The translations under genes were made by a program, and so were the position numbers. Of a DNA stretch of 64,000 bases, positions 44,351-54,604 are shown piece after piece (the first letter of the stretch is position 1; every line of letters starts with the position of its first letter). This DNA is from Danio rerio. Taxonomy: Eukaryota > Chordata > Actinopteri > Cypriniformes > Danionidae. The notes under the pieces are model-generated. The model was given only the letters and a program-made list of their open reading frames with translations, searched no databases and had not been told where the DNA came from. The stretch is taken from the NCBI RefSeq assembly GCF_049306965.1, contig NC_133181.1:55605001-55669000 (forward strand), given 5' to 3'.

Positions 44351-45283
44351 ATGAACTCTACAGTGCTTTTATATAGTCTACAAGAAAGATATTCAGATGT
44401 CTTTGCACAAAACTTTACCGTTGTTTGTCTTGCTGTCATAATCATCTCCATTAACGGAATGTTTGTATTCATATTCTTTAGGAGATCAATTTTCCACAGT
44501 GATCCACGATATATACTGTATATTCACTTGGTTATTAATGATATGCTCATGGTTTTCACTTCTGTAATTCTTTTTGTGATGGCTTTTATATGGAACAATG
44601 TACCTGTCCCGTTCTGTGTTACACTGCTAATAATAGCCTCAACAGCTTATAAGAACACTCCTCTGACTTTGGCTGGTATGGCTGTTGAGCGTTACATTGC
44701 CGTCTGCAAACCACTGCATCACCATCAGATTTGCACAGTGCGCAGGACGTACATCCTCATCTCTCTCATATGGAGTGTTGGAGTTTTACCTGGATTGGCC
44801 GAATTGATTCTTCTTTTAATTATTCGCCCTTTAGCTGTTTTTACAAGTACTCAGTGTGCTTCAGTTACTGTTTATAGCACCCCATACCATGTTGAACTGA
44901 CCACATTTATGAATGGTATTTACTCATCTATTGTGTGGCTAATACTCGTATATACATATTGTCAAGTGCTGGTTAAGGCTAAAAGGGCTTCCACTAAAAA
45001 ATCCTCAGCAAAAAAGGCCCAAAACACCATCCTGTTACACGGAGCACAGCTTCTGCTCTGTATGCTGTCCTACATTACTCCTGTGTTAGACAGACTTTAT
45101 TCACCACTGGTACCTGAGCAGCAGAGGAGAATACGCATTTTAAACTATCTACTAACAAATATTTTACCCAGACTTCTTACGCCCCTGATTTATGGTGTTC
45201 GAGATAAACAATTTTATAATCACATTAAGGCACTCTTTTTATGTAAATTATCTGTTGTAAATGTCAATTCAATAAAACAATAA
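44351..45283 (+). CDS. Odorant receptor (OR gene 9), intact, mosaic, 310 aa
   Basis: The open frame extends upstream to a TTG at 44291, but the ATG at 44351 opens the MNSTVLLYS motif. TM1-TM2 (INGMFVFIFFRRSIFHSD, then PRYILYIHLVINDML) matches genes 6-8 almost base for base. From TM3 into TM4 (CTVRRTYILISLIWSVGVLPGLAELILL, with IIRPLAVFTS) it resembles genes 1 and 10, having R132 and not W. TM5-TM7 returns to the gene 6-8 type (VLDRLYSP, IYGVRDKQFYNHIKAL). N35-G36, D64, C89, E113-R-Y, W141 and T-P-L-I-Y are intact. I infer recombination or conversion between clades. Confidence 0.96.
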   Translation: MNSTVLLYSLQERYSDVFAQNFTVVCLAVIIISINGMFVFIFFRRSIFHSDPRYILYIHLVINDMLMVFTSVILFVMAFIWNNVPVPFCVTLLIIASTAYKNTPLTLAGMAVERYIAVCKPLHHHQICTVRRTYILISLIWSVGVLPGLAELILLLIIRPLAVFTSTQCASVTVYSTPYHVELTTFMNGIYSSIVWLILVYTYCQVLVKAKRASTKKSSAKKAQNTILLHGAQLLLCMLSYITPVLDRLYSPLVPEQQRRIRILNYLLTNILPRLLTPLIYGVRDKQFYNHIKALFLCKLSVVNVNSIKQ

Positions 45284-45814
45284 GCAGATTTAATTTTGAT
45301 ATCTCGCTTGTTATGCTTTTCTTTATTTGCTGTGAAATAAGGTGTTGATTTTTAACTGGATGCTATTGTGATGTCACAATAAATTTATGAAGAAAATTTG
45401 AAGGCATCATCTTGCACATGTAGAACAGTCACTGTAAATTGTGTACACGGGTAATATTGAATTAATGAATGCATGTTATGCATAGCACAAGAAAAACTCA
45501 TTATTATGTGCAACTAAAGTCACTATTTTTATATTGATTACTGATGTCCAAATAGTTTATCCAAACTTAAGACAGGTGCTGTCATAATTACACTGTAAGG
45601 ATCCACCTATCGGCGTGGTTGAAGATGAAATGCATTCCTCTTTTCTCATTCTTCTGTAAAATTAATTTAATGTGCTTAACTATTTATCACAGTTTGATTC
45701 TAATTTGTTTCTAGCTCAGAGATTAATCTGACTCCAATTTTAATTTATGATTATGATCAATTTAGGGTCATATTTTTATGATGAAGTGATCACATTTGAT
45801 CATTTTAGATGCAC

Positions 45815-46530
45815 ATTAAGGCTTCGTTTACTCTGCAGATCTTCATGGTTAATTCCGATTCTGTGACTGTGTCCAATTTGTTTGATGACTTCTATTCACA
45901 AATTCACAAAGTGATTCATAACCGATGTCTGCATTTACATTACATAAGGCAACGATGCATTAATTCAGAAAAAAATAGCATGCACTGACAGACAGAAGTG
46001 ATAATATATGATAATGATAGAGTTGACATTTAGCTACCCTCTTTTAGTTCAGGCTGTTTGAATGAATATCATATGAATGTCATGCCCATGTTGTGGAATT
46101 GAGGCACAATTTGACCAAAATAGTTTGTTTACATCAGGCATGTCCAAACTCGATTCTGGAGCTCCGGTGTCCTACAAAGTTTAGTTCCAACCCCAATCAG
46201 ACACACCTGGGCTATCTAATCAAGCTCTTACTAGGCTTTCTATAAACATCTTTGCAGGTCTGTTTAGGAAAGTTGGAGCTAAAATCTGCAGGACACCAGC
46301 CCTCCATGACCGACTTTGGACACCCCTGGTTTACATGATGAGCCTTAATGTAATAGTTTTTCTTTGTTTACACAGAGGTGTTGAGCTCTCATGTTCACTC
46401 TCTCCCTCTCTTTCATTAACATGCTTAAAAGCATTAACATGGATGAATAGAATACAAAATAAATGTCCTTGTATATGAGATAAGGTTTAGGACTCTGGCC
46501 ATTGGACTTTGTAAGTGTGTCGGTCAGGTT
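45815..46530. mobile_element. hAT-like element, relative of 7655-8455, carrying a nested hAT MITE
   Basis: Blocks CTGCAGATCTTCATGGTTAA, TTCCGATTCTGTGACTGT and CTTGTATATGAGAT correspond to the element at 7655-8455. The right end is unclear. It is split by the element at 46135-46328. Confidence 0.55.
46135..46328. mobile_element. hAT MITE, 194 bp, perfect 8-bp target duplication
   Basis: It begins CAGGCATGTCCAAACTCGAT and ends GACTTTGGACACCCCTG, inverted repeats of each other. GTTTACAT flanks it at 46127-46134 and 46329-46336. Confidence 0.9.
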
Positions 46531-46720
46531 AGTTGGTTAAGTGTGTTCCACACGTTGTGTAGAATTGGTGTTGGTTGTCGACTCGACTGAAGAGAGTGAC
46601 CTTATTGGTTATTCAGCAATGAATCAGAGGGCAAGTGTAGCGTAGTTACATGACGTAGCAAATAAACAATTCAAGCCAAGAAGGGTGGGTCACATAGAAG
46701 CCAGATGTAATTTCCAACCA

Positions 46721-48080
46721 AGGCTCATTCTGAAAACCTAGTCTTGCGGACATTTTTTGGAGACCGCGAATTATGTAGCTGGAGGTACGGCTGCATTTCA
46801 TTTTTTAAGCAAACGATTTGGGGCAGTGTGATGCCGTTCCCTTTCGTGCTTGCCAGCTGAGCTCTTGCCTCCGTGTGGAGGGCTTTACCGATTCAACCAT
46901 TTTGTCTGGTTAGCTCGTCGTGTTCGTCGGCGGACTTGAGACGCAGAGAGGAGCTGACCATGATGAAGACCGGGTTCGAGTCCAGGGAAGAGTGGTTCCA
47001 GAAATTCAGGTAAGACAAAAACAGAATTCAAAAAATAAAATGAACAAGTTCATAACAGGCTGAGAATGTGGTGAAATCCGAAAATGTGGTAAAAATCAGA
47101 TGAGGGCTTGTCTTTTACTGGACGGCTTTTTTTTTGTAAATTGTTGGTTGGGAATAGGGAACTAAGCAAGTAGGCGGGCGGGTCAATCTGTTAAACTGCT
47201 TTTGTTTAGGGAAGGAGGGTGGGTCGCCCAGTCAATCATTCAGCCAGTTGAACGGACGGTCGTTTGACAGTGGCTTTTTGTGGGTTTACGCGAGAGACGT
47301 TCGAGATTCAAAAAAAGCGTGCACAGCGGCCTCTCCGGATTCACGAAAAACTGCACAAATACGTGCCTCCCGGGACGTATTTAAAATCACCGATTAACCC
47401 ACTCACCCACTTCCCTGAGAGGGTGCTCGCTGCAGAGCCATTTGAGGAGAGCTGAGCTCCAGCGAGGGGGAGCCTGAGCTGTCGCTCCTCCTCCTGTAAG
47501 CTGTTTTAATGCGTACACCAACCCCACCCCTAACCCTACCCCCGGTGACATCACTCGTAGAAGAAGTGCAAAAAAGGTGGAGCTCAAGCTTAAGCTCCTC
47601 AAAGCTCAGCTCTCCTCAAATGGCTCTGCAGCGAGCACCACTTGACTTCCCTAAGTCCAATCGAGAGTTTTAAAAAGCAATCCAGAAAAAGAAAATCCCT
47701 CGCCTGATTTTTACCACATTTTTAAATTTTACCACATTCTCAACGTTATTTACTTGTTTATATTATTTTTTGTCTTCTGTTTTTGTCTTACCTGCATTCT
47801 GGAACTTTCCTTCACCAGACTCGAACTCCGTCATTTTGGTCAACTCCTCTATGCGTTCTAAGCCTGCCACCGTACATTGCGAGCTAACTGGGCAAACTGG
47901 TAACAATGCAAAAGCCGTCTATACAGAGGTAAGCACTCAGCTGGTAAGCTCCGAAAAGGACGACATCATGCCACCCCATAGCGTTCTTTAAAAAAAAATA
48001 AATGCAGCCATACGTACTTCTGACTACATTTTTCGCGATTTTCAGAAATGTATATAGAGCTACATTTTCAGAATGAACCT
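46721..48080. mobile_element. Foldback element with about 400-bp inverted arms
   Basis: The left arm (about 46721-47135) and right arm (about 47680-48080) are complementary: AGGCTCATTCTGAAAAC / GTTTTCAGAATGAACCT-like ends, GGGTTCGAGTC against GACTCGAACTC, CAGGTAAGACAAAAACAG against its complement, and GTGGTAAAAATCAG against its complement. The centre holds a nested 0.2-kb inverted-repeat element. Arm fragments of the same family are at 51064-51991 and 61040-61294. The small frames inside are arm sequence. Confidence 0.78.
47422..47640. mobile_element. Short inverted-repeat element nested in the foldback centre
   Basis: GGTGCTCGCTGCAGAGCCAT...GAGGAGAGCTGAGCTCC at the left is mirrored at the right (GAGCTCAGCTCTCCTC...GGCTCTGCAGCGAGCACC), with about 40 bp of near-perfect complement. 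Confidence 0.8.
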
Positions 48081-48150
48081 ATGTTGATCATATCACAAGG
48101 CCTCTTATTTTAAATTAATATCAGGAAAGGCTGCAATAATTATTTAATGT

Positions 48151-48621
48151 AATTTGTACTTGTATAGCACATTTATTTTGTATGGCCACACCCAAAGCGC
48201 TTCACAATCATGAGGGGGGTTCCCTCCAGACCACCACCAGTGCGGCAGCCACAGGACAATGGCACCAGTGTGCTATCACACACCAGCTATAGGTAGAGTG
48301 GAGAAACAGTGATAGAGACGATTAAGTGGATGGGGAAGTGCCACAGGATTTTTAATGAACACAGAGAGTCAGGACCTCAGTTTAACGTCTCATCCGAAAC
48401 ACGGCGACCACTGACCTTATGGCGCCCCCCTCACTTTTACTGGGGCATTAGGACTCACACAGACCACAGGTTGAGCGCCCTCTGCTGGCCTCACTAACAC
48501 CACTTCCAACAGCAACTTAGCTTTCTCATGTGGTCTCCCATCCAGGTACTGACCAGGCTCAGCCCTGCTTAGCTTCAGTGAGTAACCGGTCTTGGACTAC
48601 AGAGTAATAAGGCTGTGGCTG
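48151..48621 (-). mobile_element. 5S rRNA-type SINE (SINE3-like)
   Basis: The right end reads GTCTCCCATCCAGGTACTGA then CCAGGCTCAGCCCTGCTTAG, the reverse complement of the 5S rRNA A/C-box region (GCTAAGCAGGG...TACTTGGATGGGAGAC). The Pol III head therefore lies at the right and the element is on the minus strand. The body has CTCACACAGACCACAGG and GCCCTCTGCTGGCCTCACTA. It is a SINE and not a 5S gene, since only part of 5S is present. Confidence 0.8.
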
Positions 48622-48663
48622 ACTTTTTCAATGACACTGACTTTTGCGAGAAAACTAATCATA

Positions 48664-49006
48664 TTCATTCATTCATTCGTTCATTTTCTTTTCTGCTTAG
48701 TCCCTTTATTAATCTGTGGTCACCACAACAGAATGAACCACCATCTTATCCAGCATATATTTTATGCAACGGATGCCCTTCCAGCTGCAACCCATCACTG
48801 GGAAACACCCATACACTCTCATTTAAACACATACACTATGGACAATTTAGCTTATCCAATTCACCTAGAGCGCATGTCTTTGGACTTGTGGAGGAAAGCG
48901 AAGTCACCAGATGAAACCCACGCGAACACGGGGAGAACATGTAAACTCCACACAGAAATGACATCTGACCCAGCTGAGGCTCAAACCAGTGACCTTTTTG
49001 CTGTGG
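48664..49006 (-). mobile_element. DANA SINE, reverse orientation, nearly full length
   Basis: All blocks are in order on the minus strand, from CAGCAAAAAGGTCACTGG (head) to the 3' end and the (ATGA)n tail at 48664. The 156-, 99- and 81-residue frames across it are SINE translations. Confidence 0.9.
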
Positions 49007-49105
49007 TGACCTTTTTGTTGACATTTCTAGATTGTGTACCTCTGCACCCATCTTTACTATAGAAATTAAACACACACACATATTTAAAGTCTACTAATGA
49101 AATAC

Positions 49106-49320
49106 TTTTTACCTCCCTCCTTACCTCCTTCACTCCCTCCCCTTTCTTTTGTGCATTTTCTCCCTCCTCTACACCTTCTACAAATAACTATATAAACTGG
49201 TTAGTTCACTTCTCTAGTCAAAACTATTTACCAAGCTGAAAGGTAAGATCCCTTTTCAAATTCATCAAAGCCTTTCGTTAACCTAATAAAGGTTTTCTCC
49301 TTTTTTGTGCCTGACATCAG
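49106..49320 (+). promoter_or_regulatory. Promoter, noncoding exon 1 and 5'UTR intron of gene 10
   Basis: A pyrimidine tract 49106-49170; TATATAAA 49189-49196; exon ends at 49242 (CTGAAAG|GTAAGA); intron 49243-49320 (78 nt, acceptor GACATCAG). The TATATAAACTGGTTAGTTCA block resembles genes 2-5. Confidence 0.72.
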
Positions 49321-49397
49321 CTGAAGTCAATGGAAAAATCTGCATAAGATTGAGAGAGAGAGAGAAAAAAACAAGAACGGTCTTTTTTATCTTCAAA

Positions 49398-50342
49398 ATG
49401 ACCGCAACGAACTCTACAAGGTTTCTATATAGTCTACAAGAGCAATTTTCAGATTCGTTTGCAAAAAATTTTACAGTTGTCCTTCTTGCTGTCATAATTG
49501 TCTCGGTAAATGGAATGTTTGTACTCACATTTTTCAGGAGTTCAATTTTCTATACAGATCCAAGGTACATATTATATATTCACTTGGTTATGAATGACAT
49601 GCTAATGGTTTGTATTACTGTAATGCTTTTTGTGATGGCTTATGCGTGGCAAAATGTACCCATCCCGTTCTGTGTTACACTGCTAATAATATCATCAGCA
49701 ACCCATAAGAACACTCCTCTGACTTTGGCTGGTATGGCTATTGAGCGTTACATTGCCGTCTGCAAACCACTGCATCACCATCAGATTTGCACAGTGCGCA
49801 GGACGTACATCCTCATCTCTCTGATATGGAGTGTTGGAGTTTTACCTGCATTGGCTGACTTGATTCTCCTTTCAATTGTTCGTCCTTTGACTATTTCATC
49901 AACAGTTACTTCTTGCAGTGCCTCAATTTTGTATATCACACCATATCATGAAGTCCAAAACAAATGTATGAATGGTCTTTATTCCTCTGTTGTGTGTCTA
50001 ATACTCGTATACACATATTGCCAAGTGCTGATCACAGCCAAAAAGGCCTCTACTAATAAATCCTCAGCAAAAAAAGCCCAAAGCACCATCCTGCTACACG
50101 GAGCCCAGCTTCTGCTCTGTATGCTGTCCTATATCAGTGCTGTCGTAGACAAGATATTTGTCCCACTTTCACCTATAGATCGAGCAAGACTAACCTTTTT
50201 AAATTATCTTCTTACCAATATATTACCACGATTGCTTACTCCCCTGATTTATGGGGTTCGGGATAAACATTTTAACAAACACATGAAGGGACTTTTATCA
50301 TGCAGATTGCACGCTGTAAAGGTTGGATCAGTCAAACGATGA
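49398..50342 (+). CDS. Odorant receptor (OR gene 10), intact, 314 aa
   Basis: The frame is open from a TTG at 49305, but that lies at the end of the 5'UTR intron; the ATG at 49398 gives MTATNSTRF, a four-residue extension of the usual MNST start. The glycosylation site is N5-S-T. It has N-G in TM1 (VNGMFVLTFF), D in DMLMVC, ERY, W in SLIWSVGVLP, and T-P-L-I-Y in TM7. ALADLILLSIVRPL in TM4/loop 2 ties it to gene 1. Loop 2 is unusual (TISSTVTSCSASILYITPYH), and TM6 reads YISAVVDKIF. The tail RLHAVKVGSVKR is basic. It probably uses the same expression machinery as its neighbours. Confidence 0.96.
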   Translation: MTATNSTRFLYSLQEQFSDSFAKNFTVVLLAVIIVSVNGMFVLTFFRSSIFYTDPRYILYIHLVMNDMLMVCITVMLFVMAYAWQNVPIPFCVTLLIISSATHKNTPLTLAGMAIERYIAVCKPLHHHQICTVRRTYILISLIWSVGVLPALADLILLSIVRPLTISSTVTSCSASILYITPYHEVQNKCMNGLYSSVVCLILVYTYCQVLITAKKASTNKSSAKKAQSTILLHGAQLLLCMLSYISAVVDKIFVPLSPIDRARLTFLNYLLTNILPRLLTPLIYGVRDKHFNKHMKGLLSCRLHAVKVGSVKR

Positions 50343-50488
50343 GCAGAAAAACAGAATATAAGTTTCCCACTGATGTGAAAGTTAAGCTTAATTATGAAAC
50401 GTGTCTTCCTGTGCTGTTATTTAACAGTGTTTAGTTTTAATCAATACCTGTTACACACTTTTCACTGTGAAAAAAAAATCCTTGTGTG

Positions 50489-50792
50489 GGTCACACTTTA
50501 CAATAAGGTTTTATTAGTTAATGTATTTACTAACCTGAACTAATTATGAACACTACTTGTACAGAATTTATTAATCATAGTTCACCATTTACTAATGCTT
50601 TAATAAGATCTGAATTCCTGCTTGTTAACATTAGTTAATGCACTGTGAGTGAATAAGAACTAATAATGAACAACTTTATTTCATTAACTAATGTTAACAG
50701 ACATAAATACTGTAATAAATTGTTCATAAACATAAATTGTTTGTGGTAAATGCGTAACTAACATTAACACAACTTTACTGTAAAGTGTTGCC
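50489..50792. mobile_element. hAT-type MITE with 8-bp target duplication
   Basis: GGTCACACTTTACAATAAGG at the left and TTACTGTAAAGTGTTGCC at the right; flanks CTTGTGTG (50481-50488) and CTTGTATG (50793-50800). The minus frame at 50684-50920 overlaps it and is not a gene. Confidence 0.85.
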
Positions 50793-51063
50793 CTTGTATG
50801 TTTCCCATGTTTTTTAAATCGACAATGACTCTTGTGTAAAGATTGCACACTTAAATTTAATGTATTGTAAATAATGTTTACAATAAAACATACTGTAAAT
50901 GCTGTATTACGATTTGGCAAATCATTATTAACTATACACTGCTTCTCTTTTTTATTTCTTTTGTAGTGGCATATATATTTCCCAGTTGTGTTATTATATT
51001 TTATTTTTGTAGTAGTTTACTTTATTATTGTTTCTCTGGTTAAGAGCCATGTTTTCAACAAAA

Positions 51064-51991
51064 ACTCATTTTAAAAAACGTAGTGCTATTTACCGCAAAT
51101 TATGCAGCCAGAGATACGTATGGCTGTATTAAATTTTTTTACGAACGCTACGGGGCAGTATGACACCATCCCTTTTCGCGCTTCCCAGCTGACTGCTTAC
51201 TAGGCCCACACGGAGTCTCCGCGCGCAAAATTCCGCAGATTTCCTGCAGATTTTCCGCAGATTTTTAGCCCATCATTAATTCAGTTTATTTATTTAAGTA
51301 AATGTGTAAATCATAAATTTATTCAGTTTTTTATTAATTACAGTAATATTATTGACTAATATGAAAATGTTCATCTGATTTATGTACTACACAGTTTGTT
51401 AAGTACAAAACTGTTTTCTGTCTTTTAGTAGGGGTATATGAGAGAATTGCTTTGTTTACAAAATAAAGTAAATCTAATTGGATTTGCATTTTAAACATTA
51501 AATAAGAGTTTAAAATGTATTACTTTTTATTTCATACATTAAGGTTTCAGTTATGATACTCCCAAAATAATTCCGCAGAAATCCGCAGATTTTTACCAAA
51601 ATTCTCGATATCGATTGGTTGGGTTTAGGGATAAAATTGGTTGGGTTTAGGGAAGGATGATGGTGGGTCAGTCAGTCAACAGCAGCTTCTGGAGTGTTTT
51701 TGCAATAACAGCAGGCACAAATGGCACTTGTGAGAGATAATTGAGATATGAAAAAGCATACTAAACGGACTCTTGTGGATTCGTGAAAACAATAATGGAC
51801 AAAAAATTACAGAAATTTCCTTAAATTTAAATTTCTTGTAAATTTCTGTAATTCAACCTATGTTATTCTACAGTAAATTTCTGTAATTTAACGGCCGTTA
51901 TTTTACTTTTTTTTTTTCCAGCACCCCAGCTTCTGGAAAATTGTTCTTTACAAATATTTTTACAGTGTAGGGCTTCGTTTTCAGAATGAGC
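51064..51991. mobile_element. Degraded foldback-family element with inner repeat
   Basis: The left arm 51064-51200 (ATTATGCAGCCAGAGATACG, CGCTACGGGGCAGTATGACA) and the right end TTCGTTTTCAGAATGAGCAT match the arms of 46721-48080. Within it, AATTCCGCAGAT / ATCCGCAGATTTTTA motifs near 51230 and 51580 suggest a further nested element (about 51200-51610). Confidence 0.55.
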
Positions 51992-52051
51992 ATATGTTGA
52001 CTTTGCAACATTGCAATGATCTGACAGATTTTGGAAACAACAGTGATAACT

Positions 52052-52586
52052 ACACAATTATTAGCCCCCCTTTGATTTTTAATTTCTTTTTTAAATATTT
52101 CCTAAATGATGTTTAACAGAGCAAGGAAACTTTCACAGTATGTCTGATAATATTTTTTCTTTGGAAAAAATCTTACTTGTTTTATTTCAGCTACTGAAAG
52201 CAGTTTTTAATTTTTTAAACACCATTTTAAGGACACAAATATTAGCCCCTTTAAGCTATATTTTTTCCTAATAGTCTACAGAACAAACCATCATTATACA
52301 ATGACTTGCCTAATTAGCCTAACCTGCATAGTTAACCTAATTAACCTAGTTAAGCTTTAAAATGTCACTTTAAACTGTATAGAAGTTTCTTGAAAAATAT
52401 CCAGTAAAATATTATTTACTGTCATCATGGAAAAGATAAAAGAAATCTGTTATTAGAGATGAGTTATTAAACTATTATGTTTATAAATGTGTTGAAGAAA
52501 TCTTCTCCCCGTTAAACAGAATTTGGGCAAAAAAATGAACTGGGGTGTTAATAATTCAGGGGGCTAATAATTCTGACTTCAACTGT
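52052..52586 (-). mobile_element. AGTTGAAGTCAG-family MITE, reverse orientation
   Basis: TTATTAGCCCCCCTTTGATT at the left, GGGCTAATAATTCTGACTTC at the right (ending AACTGTG). The internal order is the reverse of 2434-2963. Confidence 0.85.
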
Positions 52587-52617
52587 GTATATATCTATCT
52601 ATATCTATATTTATATT

Positions 52618-52655
<38 letters not shown>

Positions 52656-52672
52656 CACGCACACACACACAC
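52587..52672. repeat. (TATC)/(TA)/(CA)n microsatellite
   Basis: TATCTA and TTTATA units lead into a CA run of about 45 bp. Confidence 0.9.
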
Positions 52673-52762
52673 ATGGAGAAAGCTTCTTTTATAAAATGCA
52701 TTGTGTTACTTGCATGTGAAGTCATACTACATGAAAATAACATCACGTGTCATGTAAAAGTG

Positions 52763-52963
52763 TCCCAAGGGCAATTATTGTCATTTTTTTTCCTTCCACA
52801 AATCATAAATATCACATGAGCCCCATACTAATTACTTGTGAGCTTCAGACTGCCCACAAAACAAAACCAGATATTTAGCTGCAAGGTAAGCCTATCAATA
52901 AGACTTCATATAAAGGAATAAACTAAGTTTAAAATACATTTACTAACCACCATTGTGTTTCAG
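52763..52963 (+). promoter_or_regulatory. Putative promoter, first exon and intron of gene 11
   Basis: TCCCAAGGG at 52763-52771 resembles an Olf/EBF (O/E) site and is followed at once by CAATTATT, a homeodomain-type core; both site types are known in OR promoters. The noncoding exon ends at 52885 (GCTGCAAG|GTAAG) and the intron ends at 52963 (TGTGTTTCAG; 78 nt). No clear TATA box was found. Factor binding is inference. Confidence 0.5.
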
Positions 52964-52988
52964 ATTCTGGCTCGAAAAGAACCACAAT

Positions 52989-53912
52989 ATGAACTCAACA
53001 ATCTGGATTGTGGATAGCTATGAAGAAGCTCTCGCCAAAAACATTGTGATTGTTTCTCTTGGATTTATCATTAATGTCATTAACGGAATGTTAGTGGTGA
53101 CTTTCTTCTCCAATCCAATGTTTTCAAGAGACTCCAGATACATCTTATACATTCACCTGGTCATCAATGACATGCTCATGATATGTGTGTCAGTAATTTT
53201 ATATGTGTTGACCTATACTGCACCCCTTGTAAATGCTTCATTGTGTTGCATATTGTTGGTTCTTGGAACAACCACATTCATGATCACTCCTTTAAATCTG
53301 GCCGGTATGGCCATCGAACGGTTCATTGCTATCTGTAAACCACTGCATCACTCGCAGATTTGCACACCACAAAGAACCTACATCTTTATATGCTTGCTAT
53401 GGATTGTAGGAGTCATTCCTTCTCTGGCGGATATCGTTATTTTATTTTCAATCCAACCTATGTCGTTCTTCAGGTCTTCAGTACCTTGCTATCCAGTCAG
53501 TTTATTTCCTTCCAAAGCACACAAGGATCGCACCACTGCTTCACAGGTCATCTATATGTCAGTGGTGTGGATAATTCTCTTTTACACATACTGCAGAGTC
53601 TTGTTCACTGCCAAAAGAGCCATTTCAAAGGGTTCAGTAAATAAGGCTCGGAGTACGATATTGCTGCATGGTGTCCAGTTACTGCTTTGTATGCTCTCTT
53701 ACATTGCTCCTGTGTTGGATATGATCCTCACTCCTTTTTTTCCTGTTCACAGAACAAAAATCACTTTCTTTAATTATCTAATAACAAATATAATGCCAAG
53801 ATTACTCAGTCCTTTGATATATGGAGTCCGAGACCAAAGGTTTCTAAAACAATTAAAGGAATACTTTACTTGTAAAGTTGCTATTGTAAAGATCCTGCCA
53901 TCAAAATTATGA
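52989..53912 (+). CDS. Odorant receptor (OR gene 11), second subfamily, intact, 307 aa
   Basis: The start is ATG 52989 (MNSTIWIVDSYEEALAKN); the open frame upstream is the intron end and 5'UTR. Compared with genes 1-10: SNPMFSRDSRYILYIHLV replaces the DPRYIL motif, the TM3 motif is E110-R-F and not ERY, and a second glycosylation site N82-A-S precedes C86 in loop 1. N32-G33, D61, C167, W138 and S274-P-L-I-Y follow the family. TM6 begins NKARSTILLHGVQLLLC. The tail is basic (RFLKQLKEYFTCKVAIVKILPSKL). Its first 150 nt are nearly identical to genes 12 and 13. The 94-residue frame at 53360 is a shadow. Confidence 0.96.
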   Translation: MNSTIWIVDSYEEALAKNIVIVSLGFIINVINGMLVVTFFSNPMFSRDSRYILYIHLVINDMLMICVSVILYVLTYTAPLVNASLCCILLVLGTTTFMITPLNLAGMAIERFIAICKPLHHSQICTPQRTYIFICLLWIVGVIPSLADIVILFSIQPMSFFRSSVPCYPVSLFPSKAHKDRTTASQVIYMSVVWIILFYTYCRVLFTAKRAISKGSVNKARSTILLHGVQLLLCMLSYIAPVLDMILTPFFPVHRTKITFFNYLITNIMPRLLSPLIYGVRDQRFLKQLKEYFTCKVAIVKILPSKL

Positions 53913-54379
53913 TTATACATTTTATAAAGGAACAATATGCTTACCTTATTTGCATTTCTTTTAAATTACGATATTTGTTTGAAATTTGAGAGCATCAGTG
54001 ACTGTAAAGTGACTCAAAAAGTGTCTCGAAAAATGTATGAATATCATCGAATAAGACTAAAAAAGTATCACAATATGGTTTGAAACTGGCAAATTAACTG
54101 GTATCACTTTAGTTTAAGTAACATTTCGCAGTATTAACAAGCTATAAATGATAAAATATGTCTCATGTAAACAGAAGAGATAAGTAAAAGAAGAAATAAG
54201 TTTAAGTATAATAGACGAATGATGTATGTGGGAAAATAATAAGCTTGTGCTTTATCCCACTCCATTTACGACCATGTTGAAATGTATTTTTTGTAAATGA
54301 TATTTTATTTATGATATTTCTGTTCAAAAATAAATAAATAAAAATCAAATCAAATCACTGCTAGCTTAATAAACTGTTA
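53913..54379. other. 3' flank of gene 11
   Basis: AT-rich, with AATAAATAAATAAA near 54329 as a possible poly(A) signal. No gene seen. Confidence 0.4.
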
Positions 54380-54463
54380 ATTAATTAGCTGTTTATTAAT
54401 ACATAGAAATAGAAGTTGGGTTAATTAGCTGTTTATTAATACATAGAAATGTAGAAGTTGGGT
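54380..54463. repeat. Direct repeat of about 42 bp
   Basis: TTAATTAGCTGTTTATTAAT, ACATAGAAAT and AGAAGTTGGG occur twice in direct succession (the second copy has an extra GT). Confidence 0.85.
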
Positions 54464-54492
54464 TTAAGGTTTTGAGTAGGATAAAGGATGTA

Positions 54493-54604
54493 AAAAAAGA
54501 TCACACTTTATAACTACTAATGAACAGTTGATGTCTTAATAATAGGCAGGTAATAAGCCAGTAGTTACTAGCATGAATTGTGACCTAAACTACTACTAAA
54601 GTGT
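54493..54604. mobile_element. Short CACTTT-type MITE remnant
   Basis: Starts ATCACACTTTATAACTACTA and ends near AACTACTACTAAAGTGTTAA, imperfectly inverted. Low certainty. Confidence 0.45.

Noticed and set aside
48530-48600. A 5S rRNA gene
   Set aside because: Only the internal-promoter part of 5S is present, joined to a SINE body; a 120-nt gene is not there.
48592-49062. A 156-residue frame on the + strand
   Set aside because: It is a translation of a reverse-oriented DANA SINE.
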